Shown here piece by piece: positions 7,488-14,208 of a DNA stretch of 53,322 nt. Position 1 is the stretch's first letter. Each line of letters opens with the position of its first letter. The position numbers and the translations under genes are program-made. Location: positions 1 to 53,322 of the forward strand of contig QHUK01000054.1 in assembly GCA_003222085.1 (NCBI GenBank). The letters run 5' to 3'. The notes under the pieces are model-generated. The model worked only from the letters and a program-made list of their open reading frames with translations. It was not told where the DNA came from and searched no databases. Source of the stretch: Gemmatimonadota bacterium. GTDB taxonomy: Bacteria > Gemmatimonadota > Gemmatimonadetes > Gemmatimonadales > GWC2-71-9.

Positions 7488-7988
7488 ATGAACAGAGCCC
7501 ACTACGGGGCCTTGGCAGCCGGGGCCCTACTGCTAACCCTTCCGGTGTCGCTTCGCCAGGAGCCGACGAATCCCGCGGCGGCCGTCGCCAAGTCGCCCCT
7601 CTTGGTGAGGGCGGAGGAATTGCGGTGGGAGGACTGCTCCGCTGCGCTTCCACGCGGACCCAAGTGCGCCACCCTCGAGGGCGATCGAACCGTGGCCAAC
7701 GTGCCGTTCACGTATCGCCTGAAGATACCCGACGGGTACCACATTCCCCCACACGTCCACCCAGCCGACGGGCACCTCACGGTGATCACCGGCACGCTTA
7801 ATATCGGTTGGGGCGACAAGTTCGACGTGAAGGCAACCAAACCTATGCCGGCCGGAAGTTTCATCGTCATCCCGAGAGGCGCTCGCCATTTTTATTGGAC
7901 TCAAGGCGAGACGATCGTCCAGTCGCACGGCATTGGCCCCTGGGGGGTGACCTACGTCAATCCTGCGGATGACCCGAGGAAGAGATAG
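7488..7988 (+). CDS. Secreted cupin-domain protein
   Basis: ATG 7488 follows a strong ribosome-binding site (AGGAGAGGAGG). The 166-residue product has a hydrophobic export segment (ALAAGALLLTLPVSL) and one cupin barrel: motif 1 IPPHVHPADGHLTVITGTL supplies the metal-ligand His pair and the Glu position is replaced by His/Leu, and motif 2 PRGARHFYW supplies the last His. A homologue of the same family, outside any cassette, lies at 23026 and shares the KPM-AG and VTYVN-ADDP phrases. Role unknown. Confidence 0.82.
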   Translation: MNRAHYGALAAGALLLTLPVSLRQEPTNPAAAVAKSPLLVRAEELRWEDCSAALPRGPKCATLEGDRTVANVPFTYRLKIPDGYHIPPHVHPADGHLTVITGTLNIGWGDKFDVKATKPMPAGSFIVIPRGARHFYWTQGETIVQSHGIGPWGVTYVNPADDPRKR

Positions 7989-7999
7989 CGACGCGTGCG

Positions 8000-8091
8000 G
8001 CCTAACAAGCGCTTGAAGCTCACGGCGCGCGTAGATTTTAAGGAATGAATCTTTCTTCAGCGCGCCGCAGCTCAAGCGCCATCCGTTAGGC
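8000..8091 (+). repeat. attC site 11 (short class C)
   Basis: R'' GCCTAAC at 8000-8006 and R' GTTAGGC at 8085-8091. The arm is CTCAAGCGCCATCC instead of CTTAAGCGCGATCC. Confidence 0.9.
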
Positions 8092-8108
8092 AGCACCGTG
8101 AGGCCGAG

Positions 8109-8606
8109 ATGAGTTCTACCTTTCCCCCTTCGTTTCTCGCTGCTGCTCTAGCGGCGACTTTCGGCGCGAGTCTCGCCCGCGGGCAGGCACCCGACTGCAC
8201 CTACGACCGCTGCGCCCTGCGGCTTCAACCCAACGTGTTCTCACGTTCTCTAGTCCAAGGGGTGCCTCCCACGCCCGTCGCTCGGCTCGGCTTGTTCGCG
8301 CCGCGTATCGACCTCCTTGCAGCAGCGGGCGACAGTACGCGCTCGCATTACACTGCTTTCCGCACGCATTACAATCGCCGCGCGGCGTTGACGTTGGTGG
8401 CGATCGCCACTTTCACCGCTTCGATCATCCTAGTAAGCGCTAGCTACAACGCCAGCGACCCCCAGCAGTACGAGGGTGCGGCGATCGGGCTCCTCGTCGG
8501 CGGCGTGGTGGTCGGTTTCGGTGCTGGTGTAAGCCGCGCCAAGGCAGAGGATCATCTTCAGCAGGCCATCTGGTTCTACAACCGGGCTCTCCCCCGGGGC
8601 CCCTAG
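8109..8606 (+). CDS. Exported or membrane hypothetical protein
   Basis: A 165-residue protein with an N-terminal signal segment (FLAAALAATFGASLARG) and an early pair of cysteines (CTYDRC). Two further hydrophobic segments lie at about residues 97-115 (ALTLVAIATFTASIILVSA) and 126-145 (AAIGLLVGGVVVGFGAGVS). The end is a short amphipathic helix (DHLQQAIWFYNRALP). No family is recognised. The CxxxxC pair near the N-terminus in a processed protein suggests a disulphide. It is intact and alone in its cassette. Confidence 0.75.
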   Translation: MSSTFPPSFLAAALAATFGASLARGQAPDCTYDRCALRLQPNVFSRSLVQGVPPTPVARLGLFAPRIDLLAAAGDSTRSHYTAFRTHYNRRAALTLVAIATFTASIILVSASYNASDPQQYEGAAIGLLVGGVVVGFGAGVSRAKAEDHLQQAIWFYNRALPRGP

Positions 8607-8613
8607 CGGTGCT

Positions 8614-8750
8614 GCCTAACAAGCGCTTGAGGCTGCCGGGGCCGGCTTTCAGGGGAAGCGTACGTTTGTGCCCCAGCCAGCTCGTACCGCAGCGCGGGGC
8701 GCTTGCACCCGCCGGCGCTCGCCCCGCAGCTTAAGCGCGATCCGTTAGAC
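8614..8750 (+). repeat. attC site 12 (long class A)
   Basis: R'' GCCTAAC at 8614-8620 and R' GTTAGAC at 8744-8750. The TTAGAC opens a cassette whose R'' is GTCTAAC at 9371, again co-varying. Confidence 0.92.
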
Positions 8751-8775
8751 CGCCCGGTTTGGAACCTGTGACTTC

Positions 8776-9333
8776 ATGAAACGTGTGAAAGTCCTTGCGA
8801 GTTACTCCGTTCTCATGCTCGCCGCTGCGGCCCTCAAGGCCCAGGCGCCAAAGCTGCCGGGAGTGTCAATCGAACTCGGAATTGCCAGCGCGACCTTCAA
8901 GCAGTCCTTCTCTTCGGATTGTTGCGGCCCCACTCGGGAAGCCACCGGTAGCGCCTTCAGTGTTCGGATCAAGCGCCGAACAACTCGCTTTATCGCGGTC
9001 GGTGTGGAGGTTGGAGCCAGCGCTACGCCGCGTCCTGACATGAGGTGGTTGATGGCGATCGGAACGATCGCTCCGAGTCGACGCTTCGCTCCGTGGGCTC
9101 AGGTGGGCGCTGGCTTGGTCGGCCAGCCAGGAGAGTGTCCTGCCGATGCCCCAGATACCTCGCCCGATTGCAAGACGGCCATCACGTTTGGGGGAGTCGT
9201 CGGGGTAGGGGTTCGCTGGAGTCTGCTAAGCAACCTTGCCATTGGGCTTGAGACAGCGTTCGTCACCGGCACCTCTCGAGGCGAGCGCCGATTCAGTACG
9301 CAGCGCTACGGACTCACCCTGAGGCTGCAGTAA
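8776..9333 (+). CDS. Secreted outer-membrane-barrel-like protein
   Basis: ATG 8776 begins a 185-residue protein with a signal peptide (VLASYSVLMLAAAALKAQA). The mature part alternates short hydrophobic strands (SIELGIASATF; FSVRIKRR; AVGVEVGASA; VVGVGVRWSLL; LAIGLETAFVTG; RYGLTLRLQ) and ends in an aromatic/hydrophobic strand, the pattern of an eight-strand outer-membrane barrel. Two cysteine pairs (DCCG and CPAD...DC) would lie in extracellular loops. Proteins with this layout are frequent in Gemmatimonadota, and the function is unknown. Confidence 0.78.
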   Translation: MKRVKVLASYSVLMLAAAALKAQAPKLPGVSIELGIASATFKQSFSSDCCGPTREATGSAFSVRIKRRTTRFIAVGVEVGASATPRPDMRWLMAIGTIAPSRRFAPWAQVGAGLVGQPGECPADAPDTSPDCKTAITFGGVVGVGVRWSLLSNLAIGLETAFVTGTSRGERRFSTQRYGLTLRLQ

Positions 9334-9370
9334 CGGAGCGATTCGTGCTCAACACCGTTCTCGCCAGGCG

Positions 9371-9507
9371 GTCTAACAAGCGCTTGAAGCTGACGGGGCC
9401 GGCTTTCAAAGGAAGCGTACGTTTGTGCACCAGCGAGTTGATACCGCAGGGCAGGGTGCTTGCGCCCGCCGGCCCTCGCCCCCCAGCTTAAGCGCGATCC
9501 GTTAGGC
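9371..9507 (+). repeat. attC site 13 (long class A)
   Basis: R'' GTCTAAC at 9371-9377 and R' GTTAGGC at 9501-9507. Confidence 0.93.
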
Positions 9508-9518
9508 ATCACACGGGC

Positions 9519-9764
9519 ATGTTTGTTAGATTGAGTCCCGTGACCCTCCAACTAACCGCCGTGTTCGAGAAGGTGCCGGAAGGCTACATCGCCTTCGTGG
9601 AAGAGCTTCCAGGCGCCAACACCCAGGGGGCGACCCTCGAGGAAGCCCGGGCCAACCTCGACGAAGCTGTACGCCTGGTCCTCGAGGCCAACCGTACACT
9701 CGCTCAAGAGGCCCTCGGCACGCGTTCTGTAATACGCGAACGCTTTAAGATCACGCCCGCTTGA
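9519..9764 (+). CDS. hicB: HicB-like antitoxin, second module
   Basis: An 81-residue HicB/UPF0150-type protein: strand LTAVFEKVPEGYIAFVEEL, then PGANTQGATLEEARANLDEAVRLVL, the standard beta-beta-helix half-RNase-H-like domain, with no C-terminal DNA-binding domain. ATG 9519 gives an unusual N-terminus (MFVRLSP). GTG 9540 would give a start closer to the family norm, so the start is uncertain. Its stop overlaps the toxin start. It is clearly diverged from the HicB at 4441, so the two modules arrived separately and were not duplicated here. Confidence 0.85.
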   Translation: MFVRLSPVTLQLTAVFEKVPEGYIAFVEELPGANTQGATLEEARANLDEAVRLVLEANRTLAQEALGTRSVIRERFKITPA

Positions 9765-9946
9765 AGCGGCGTGACCTCGTTCAGCATATCGAAGCCCATG
9801 GCTGCGAGCTGTTACGGGAAGGCGCCCACCACTCTGTGTACGTGAATCGATCTGCCCGCAAGACATCCACGGTGCCGCGGCATCGTGACATCAACGAGTT
9901 CCTCGCCCGTAAGATCTGCCGTGACCTGTCAATCCCGGAGCCGTGA
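9761..9946 (+). CDS. hicA: HicA-like toxin, second module
   Basis: A 61-residue HicA protein starting at TTG 9761 inside the hicB stop. KRRDLVQHIEAHGCELLREGAHHSVYVN contains the catalytic His in GAHHSV, then the strand STVPRHRDINEFLARKICRDL. It matches HicA mRNA interferases of the short kind. It ends two bases before attC site 14. Intact. Confidence 0.86.
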   Translation: MKRRDLVQHIEAHGCELLREGAHHSVYVNRSARKTSTVPRHRDINEFLARKICRDLSIPEP

Positions 9947-9947
9947 T

Positions 9948-10084
9948 GCCTAACAAGCGCTTGAAGCTGCCGGGGCCGGCTTTCAGAGGAAGCGGGCGTT
10001 TGTGCACCGGCGAACCGGTACCGCAAGGCGGGGCGCTTGCGCTCGCCGGCTTTCGCCCCGCAGCTTAAGCGCGGTCCGTTAGGC
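9948..10084 (+). repeat. attC site 14 (long class A)
   Basis: R'' GCCTAAC at 9948-9954 and R' GTTAGGC at 10078-10084. Confidence 0.93.
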
Positions 10085-10228
10085 CGCGCGCGATCACGAC
10101 CCCAGCGCTCGACGAATTCCGTGGAAAATTCTCACGAAACCTCCAAACGCCTCCTCCCTTGCAGGCAGCCTGAGTTACAGTACGTTCGACATGCGAACGC
10201 TGCTAACCACGCAGACTGAGAGGGCATC

Positions 10229-10450
10229 ATGCGAAAGACCCTTGGGAGTGTGGCCATGGCTGCTGGACTCACGGCGCTTGCGTCGACACCTGCCTTTGCT
10301 GAAACAGTGACGCGGACGATCGTGGCAAACGGCTTCACGTTAACCTGCGTCATCACCTACACTGATGTAAACGGTAACGGCAGGATCGACCTGCTGAAGG
10401 AACTGCTGTCGATCACCAACGTCAGCTGCACGGTGAGTCGCAACCCCTAG
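10229..10450 (+). CDS. Small secreted protein with Asp/Asn-rich loop
   Basis: A 73-residue product from ATG 10229 with a clear signal peptide (GSVAMAAGLTALASTPAFA, cleavage before ETVT). The mature 49 residues contain DVNGNGRIDLLKE, a calcium-loop-like sequence of the dockerin/EF-hand pattern, and two cysteines (LTCV, VSCTV) that could form a disulphide. No family is recognised. It shares a cassette with the next gene, with no attC between them and about 180 bases of non-coding sequence. Confidence 0.68.
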   Translation: MRKTLGSVAMAAGLTALASTPAFAETVTRTIVANGFTLTCVITYTDVNGNGRIDLLKELLSITNVSCTVSRNP

Positions 10451-10629
10451 TTGACTGCGCGCTCGAGGAGTAGGTGCCGCCGTAGGCCTGCAGGTGTCTT
10501 CAATTGTGACTGTCGCCTCGTCACCTTCTTGGCCAGGCGCGCCCGCGCGCACCGGCTCCAAGGCGCGCCTAGGCAGCGCGCAGTACGCCGCCAGTTCGGA
10601 AACCTGGCCGCTCACGGCAAGGAGGCAAG

Positions 10630-10941
10630 ATGCGGTACATCCTTCGGTTTCATATCCCGGTCGAATCTGGCAATGCGGCCGTACGGGATCCGAAGTTTGG
10701 TGACAAAATGCGCGATCTCTTGTCGGAGCTTCACGCCGAGACGGCGTACTTCACCGCGGTGGACGGCCAACGTGGCGGCTATATCGTCGTGAACTTCGAT
10801 GACGCTTCAAAAATCCCGGCGGTAGCCGAGCCTCTCTTCCTTTGGCTCAAGGCAGACTTGGAGTTCATACCGGTGATGCTCGCGGACGATCTCGGCCGCG
10901 CGGGTTCGGCCATTTCGGCGGCCGTCAAGAAATGGGGCTGA
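10630..10941 (+). CDS. Small hypothetical protein (ferredoxin-like fold likely)
   Basis: A 103-residue product, ATG 10630 preceded by AAGGAGGCAAG. Alternating strands and helices (MRYILRFHIPVESGNAA; MRDLLSELHAETAYFTAVDGQRGGYIVVNF; IPAVAEPLFLWLKADLEFIPVM) give a beta-alpha-beta pattern like DUF3303/antibiotic-monooxygenase-type small proteins. No catalytic motif is seen. Its stop TGA at 10939 is also the TGA in the arm of a truncated attC, so the gene's end has been fused to the attC remnant and its last residues may not be original. Confidence 0.7.
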   Translation: MRYILRFHIPVESGNAAVRDPKFGDKMRDLLSELHAETAYFTAVDGQRGGYIVVNFDDASKIPAVAEPLFLWLKADLEFIPVMLADDLGRAGSAISAAVKKWG

Positions 10942-10987
10942 AGCTGGCGGGCGAGTCGCCCCGCAGCTTAGCCGCGATCCGTTAGGC
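10939..10987 (+). repeat. Truncated attC (R' side only)
   Basis: The arm TGAAGCTGGCGGGCG, a loop, CGCCCCGCAGCTTAGCCGCGATCC and R' GTTAGGC at 10981-10987 are present. The R'' box GCCTAAC and the first arm bases are gone, fused to the end of the gene before it. Confidence 0.8.
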
Positions 10988-11017
10988 CGCTGGCCAACAC
11001 AGTGCTGGCTCAAGCGC

Positions 11018-11428
11018 CTACTCTTTCTTTAGTCCCCTTCCGATGCGGAACACATGGCCGTCAGGGTGTCGCACGTGCATTTCCCGCACGTTCCAAGGCA
11101 TGTCCGTCGGCCGCCAGGTCACCTCGATGCCCTGCTTAACGCACTCTTCATAGACGGCATCCACGTCCTCGACCCACCAACTCATCCAGCAGCCTTTGTC
11201 GTGCGTCTCGTCCTCGAAACTCGCGAAGGTGCTCGTGTTCTTCCCTTTCCCGCGTCCCCCTTGGCCGCCGCGGCACATAAAGATCTCGCACGGACCGGAG
11301 CCCACGGCGCCGAATCCCGTCGGATCGCCCCAGCGCCACAACTCCTTCCAGCCCAGTTTGGCGAACCAAGCAAAACTTGCGTCCATGTCCGAGACATTGA
11401 GAATCGGGGTCACGCCGTGAACGATCAT
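11018..11428 (-). CDS. VOC (glyoxalase/bleomycin-resistance-like) protein, inverted in cassette
   Basis: A 136-residue product with ATG complement at 11426-11428. It shows the VOC layout: ITPILNVSDM-like start (VTPILNVSDMDASFAWFAKLGW), the glycine-rich middle (FGAVGSGPCEIFMCRGG), then VDAVYEECVKQGIEV and the C-terminal HVRHPDGHVFRIGRG with the metal-ligand-type His/Glu region. Its substrate is unknown. It is the only gene in the array on the minus strand, so a promoter at an array head could not drive it and it needs its own. An upstream in-frame extension to 11506 is possible but reads through attC sequence. Confidence 0.8.
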   Translation of the reverse strand: MIVHGVTPILNVSDMDASFAWFAKLGWKELWRWGDPTGFGAVGSGPCEIFMCRGGQGGRGKGKNTSTFASFEDETHDKGCWMSWWVEDVDAVYEECVKQGIEVTWRPTDMPWNVREMHVRHPDGHVFRIGRGLKKE

Positions 11429-11497
11429 TGTGCCGCTCCTAAATAATCGAGAAGTGCCGCGTCGCGAATCTAGGACGCCGACCGGCTTTGGCCAGCG

Positions 11498-11635
11498 GCC
11501 TAACAAGCGCTTGAAGCTGGCGGGGCCGGCTTTTCAGAGGAAGCGGACGTTTGTGCCCCGGCGAACTGGTACCCCCAGGCGGGGCGCTTGCGCCCGCCGG
11601 CGTTCGCCCCGCAGCTTAAGCGCGATCTGTTAGGC
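11498..11635 (+). repeat. attC site 15 (long class A)
   Basis: R'' GCCTAAC at 11498-11504 and R' GTTAGGC at 11629-11635. One arm base differs (GCGCGATCT). Confidence 0.92.
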
Positions 11636-11661
11636 CGCTGCTCCACGCTCTCGAGGAAAAC

Positions 11662-12076
11662 ATGGACGAACGACGCCTAGAGGTCTTTTTCTATGGGCTC
11701 TTCATGGATCAGCAGTTGCTGGACGGCAAAGGCGTCCACCCCACTGATGTTCGTCCCGCTGTCGTTCCTGGTTTCGAGCTCCGTATCGGAGCGCGAGCGG
11801 CGCTCGTTCCGACTCCGGCAGGGCAAGTGCACGGCCTCCTAATGAAGCTCTCACATGGTGATATCGAGAACCTTTACTCTGAGCCCGGCGTACGGGCGTA
11901 TCGGCCGGAGCCGGTCCTCCGCCGTTGTTCGCAACGGCGCCACCGTCGCAGCGCTGTGCTACAACCTCCCGGAGCCACCTTCGGCAGATGAGCGCAACGT
12001 GGAATACGCCTCCAAGTTGCGTTCCCTAGCGCAGCGCGTTGGCCTACCCAGCAACCATGTCGCATCCATCCAGTGA
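11662..12076 (+). pseudogene. Gamma-glutamylcyclotransferase-like (AIG2-type) gene, frameshifted
   Basis: ATG 11662 opens VFFYGLFMDQQLLDGKGVHP with the YGLFMD start typical of AIG2/GGCT-like proteins, then PGFELRIGARAALVP, GQVHGLLMKL, and LYSEPGVRAYRPEPV. The frame is lost at about 11915. The natural continuation (SAVVRNGATVAALCYNLPEPP, then RNVEYASKLRSLAQRVGLPSNHVASI) is one frame over and ends at 12076. The junction makes sense only if one base was gained or two were lost. Complete protein would be about 137 residues. Family members hydrolyse gamma-glutamyl or related bonds. Confidence 0.82.
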
Positions 12077-12089
12077 ACCTGAGGCAGCG

Positions 12090-12179
12090 GGCGTTGCCTC
12101 GCCGGCCGGCTCGATCAGCGGCTCCGCCTCCTTGCGCCCGCAGTCACTGCGCCCGCAGCTTAAGCGCGATCCCTTAGGC
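12090..12179 (+). repeat. Degenerate attC with mutated R' core
   Basis: Class B arm and CGCCCGCAGCTTAAGCGCGATCC are recognisable, but R'' is missing and the core reads CTTAGGC at 12173-12179 instead of GTTAGGC, changing the base next to the cleavage point. The site should be dead. Confidence 0.75.
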
Positions 12180-12247
12180 GGCGGCAGCCGACATATCGCG
12201 CACGCCGTCCACGTAGTTCCGATCCCAACTCAATCCGTCCTACGCAA

Positions 12248-12541
12248 ATGGCAAAAGGCTACTGGATTACGTTCTATCATGCGGTGCGGGATCCGGCCCG
12301 CCTGGCAGAGTACGGCGCCCTAGCCGTGCCAGCGATCGAAGCTGGAGGCGGCCGCTTCCTATCCCGGGGACCCGCGGCTAGGACCTTCGAGGGCGTGGAG
12401 AAACAGCGTACAGTGTTGGTCGAGTTCGACAGTGTTACACGCGCCGTGCAGACGTATCAGAGCCCGCAGTACCAGGCGGCGCTGGTACTCCTAAAGGGCG
12501 CTGTGGAGCGCGACGTGCGCATTGTTGAGGGGGTTGGCTGA
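12248..12541 (+). CDS. DUF1330 family protein
   Basis: A 97-residue product with the DUF1330 pattern: KGYWITFYHAVRDPARLAEYGALAVPAIEAGGGRFLSRG, then RTFEGVEKQRTVLVEFDSVTRAVQTYQSPQYQAAL. This is a single-domain ferredoxin-like fold whose biochemical role is not established. ATG 12248 is well placed (GCAAATGGCAAAAGGC). The gene is intact and ends 13 bases before attC site 16. Confidence 0.85.
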   Translation: MAKGYWITFYHAVRDPARLAEYGALAVPAIEAGGGRFLSRGPAARTFEGVEKQRTVLVEFDSVTRAVQTYQSPQYQAALVLLKGAVERDVRIVEGVG

Positions 12542-12553
12542 GCATGTGCCGCC

Positions 12554-12655
12554 GCCTAACATGCGCTTGAAGCTGGCGGCACCCGGGGGTCGGGGTAGAA
12601 TCGCTTTCGTGATCGACCGCCTTGTGCGCCGCAGCGTAAGCGCGATCCGTTAGGC
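12554..12655 (+). repeat. attC site 16 (short class)
   Basis: R'' GCCTAAC at 12554-12560 and R' GTTAGGC at 12649-12655. Arms AATGCGCTTGAAGC and CGCAGCGTAAGCGCGATCC. Confidence 0.9.
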
Positions 12656-12668
12656 GGCCTCACCACCA

Positions 12669-13298
12669 ATGATGTCAGGTCATGAAGCGCTCGTGCGATT
12701 GCGAGAGGGCAATCGGCGGTTTGTCGCGAGCATGGCAGACACCGCTCCCCCTCCCAGCCAGACCCGTCGCTTCGCTCTCGCCGAAGGACAGCAGCCCTTC
12801 GCCATTGTCCTCGGATGCTCAGACTCCCGCGTTCCCGCCGAGCTCGTCTTCGGGCAGGGATTTGGCGACCTATTCGTCATTCGGGTAGCTGGGAATATCG
12901 TGGCGCCGTCTCAGGTCGGCAGCGTAGAATTTGCGGCCGCACGCTTCGGCACGAGGTTTGTCGTCGTGCTCGGGCACACGGAATGTGGCGCGATCACGGC
13001 CACCATAGAGGAGCTACGCCAACCCACGCTTCATCAGTCGGCTGGTCTGCGGGCGATTGTCGATCGCATCCGGCCCGCCGTGGAGCCCTTGCTGGCCACG
13101 CCGCTCCGCGAGCAAGCGGAGGCCCTCGTCGCACACGCCGTGCGTGCGAACATTCGGGCTGCGGCGGACCATCTGCGCCACGGGTCGGCCATTCTCGAGC
13201 GCCTCGTTGAACGCGATGGACTGCTGATCGTCGGTGCCGAGTACTGTTTGCGGACGGGCGTTGTGGACTTTTTCGATGGCGCACCGGAGGCCGCCTAA
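12669..13298 (+). CDS. Beta-carbonic anhydrase
   Basis: A 209-residue product with all beta-class signatures: LGCSDSRVPAE (Zn-ligand Cys and catalytic Asp/Arg dyad), GNIV, and VVLGHTECGAI (Zn-ligand His and Cys). It interconverts CO2 and bicarbonate. The family's usual length is 190-230. GAEYCLRTGVVDFF closes the domain. The stop TAA (13296-13298) lies within the R'' box of attC site 17. It is the largest clearly catalytic cassette gene. A second Met at 12672 is an alternative start. Confidence 0.92.
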   Translation: MMSGHEALVRLREGNRRFVASMADTAPPPSQTRRFALAEGQQPFAIVLGCSDSRVPAELVFGQGFGDLFVIRVAGNIVAPSQVGSVEFAAARFGTRFVVVLGHTECGAITATIEELRQPTLHQSAGLRAIVDRIRPAVEPLLATPLREQAEALVAHAVRANIRAAADHLRHGSAILERLVERDGLLIVGAEYCLRTGVVDFFDGAPEAA

Positions 13299-13379
13299 CA
13301 AGCGCGTGAAGCTGTCAGCGCACGTAAGGGTACTTGATTCTTCACCAATGCGCCGCAGCTTAAGCGCGATCCGTTAGAC
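13293..13379 (+). repeat. attC site 17 (short class C), last complete site
   Basis: R'' GCCTAAC at 13293-13299 and R' GTTAGAC at 13373-13379. No complete attC is seen to its right. Confidence 0.9.
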
Positions 13380-13409
13380 TGCTCCAAACTCTCTGCCCAA
13401 GGAGGCACC

Positions 13410-13772
13410 TTGAAGGCCCACGCTGGCCCCGTTGCGCCGGATCCATGGCTGGTAGCCGGCCACATGGCTTCCCGCGCTTGGACCTTGCTTCCGCTCGCCA
13501 CGGGCACCCTTGCGACCGGCATGGCGATCTACCATTGGGTCGAGCAGCTACCGTGGCCCGACGCGTTTCTCAACGCCGCCATGCTCCTGGGCGGCATGGG
13601 TCCGGTTGATCGCCTCCACACGACGGCAGGCAAGTGGCTCGCCGGGGGTTACGCACTTTTTGCGGGCCTGGTATTCATCGTTCTTGCTGGCGTCATGCTC
13701 GGGCCCGTGATCCATGCCGTGTTACACCGCTTCCATCTCGAGGTCGGGGCGGGCGAGTCGCCCGCAGCGTAA
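13410..13772 (+). CDS. Small membrane protein, unknown function
   Basis: TTG start at 13410, directly after AAGGAGGCACC, which is a good ribosome-binding site. The 120-residue product has three or four hydrophobic segments (AWTLLPLATGTLATGMAIYH; FLNAAMLLGGMGPVD; LAGGYALFAGLVFIVLAGVML) and a conserved-looking NAAMLLGGMGPV-LHTTAGK region plus an end HAVLHRFHLE. Unnamed membrane proteins with this pattern are common in soil bacteria. Its stop lies in an attC remnant, so GAGESPAA may be attC-encoded. Confidence 0.72.
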   Translation: MKAHAGPVAPDPWLVAGHMASRAWTLLPLATGTLATGMAIYHWVEQLPWPDAFLNAAMLLGGMGPVDRLHTTAGKWLAGGYALFAGLVFIVLAGVMLGPVIHAVLHRFHLEVGAGESPAA

Positions 13773-13788
13773 GCGCGATCCGTTAGGC
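13750..13788 (+). repeat. Truncated attC (R' side only)
   Basis: GGGCGAGTCGCCCGCAGCGTAAGCGCGATCC and R' GTTAGGC at 13782-13788, with no R''. Same type of truncation as at 10939-10987. Confidence 0.78.
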
Positions 13789-13817
13789 GCACGCCAAACA
13801 CCTACAAGTCATGTCTT

Positions 13818-14156
13818 GTGCCAGTCAGCTCGAGCTTCCGAACCTTCGTCATCGACCAGTTGAGCCGCGTGATCCCCCGTGTCCGCGCCCGGAGCATGTT
13901 CGGCGGTGTCGGCATCTACGCGAGCGATCGCTTCTTCGCCCTGATCGCCGATGACACGCTCTACTTGAAGGTGGATGAGTCTAATCGTCCCGACTTCGAG
14001 GCGCGCGGCATGGGCCCATTCCGGCCGTACGCCGAGCATGGGGAGGTCATGCAGTATTACGAGGTGCCCGCCGACCTCCTCGACGACCCGGAGGCGCTGC
14101 GCCCGTGGGCTGAAAAGGCGATCGCGGTGGCGGGGCGCAAGAAGGTCAAGCGTTAA
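13818..14156 (+). CDS. TfoX N-terminal-domain protein
   Basis: A 112-residue product from GTG 13818. The TfoX_N fold shows as FRTFVIDQLSRVIPRVRARSMFGGVGIYASDRFFALIADDTLYLKVDE, then the aromatic MGPFRPYAEHGEVMQYYEVPADLLDD and a C-terminal helix. TfoX_N proteins are related to competence regulator TfoX but stand-alone versions have unproved roles. Its stop overlaps an 18-base remnant of an attC arm, so the AGRKKVKR tail may not be original. Confidence 0.85.
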   Translation: MPVSSSFRTFVIDQLSRVIPRVRARSMFGGVGIYASDRFFALIADDTLYLKVDESNRPDFEARGMGPFRPYAEHGEVMQYYEVPADLLDDPEALRPWAEKAIAVAGRKKVKR

Positions 14157-14172
14157 GCGCGATCCGTTAGGC
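14152..14172 (+). repeat. attC remnant (R' arm only)
   Basis: AAGCGCGATCC plus R' GTTAGGC at 14166-14172 follow directly on the TfoX stop. No R'' or first arm remains. This is the last R' core still attached to the array. Confidence 0.75.
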
Positions 14173-14208
14173 AGCCGCTCAAAGACCCCATTGCATGACA
14201 GCAAGGCC

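Noticed and set aside
10451..10629. A small gene between 10229 and 10630 genes
   Set aside because: Possible frames have no start with ribosome-binding site and no recognisable composition. Left as non-coding.
337..13379. CRISPR array
   Set aside because: Repeats are 87-141 bases, vary internally, have R''/R' attC cores and are separated by genes of 200-1000 bases.
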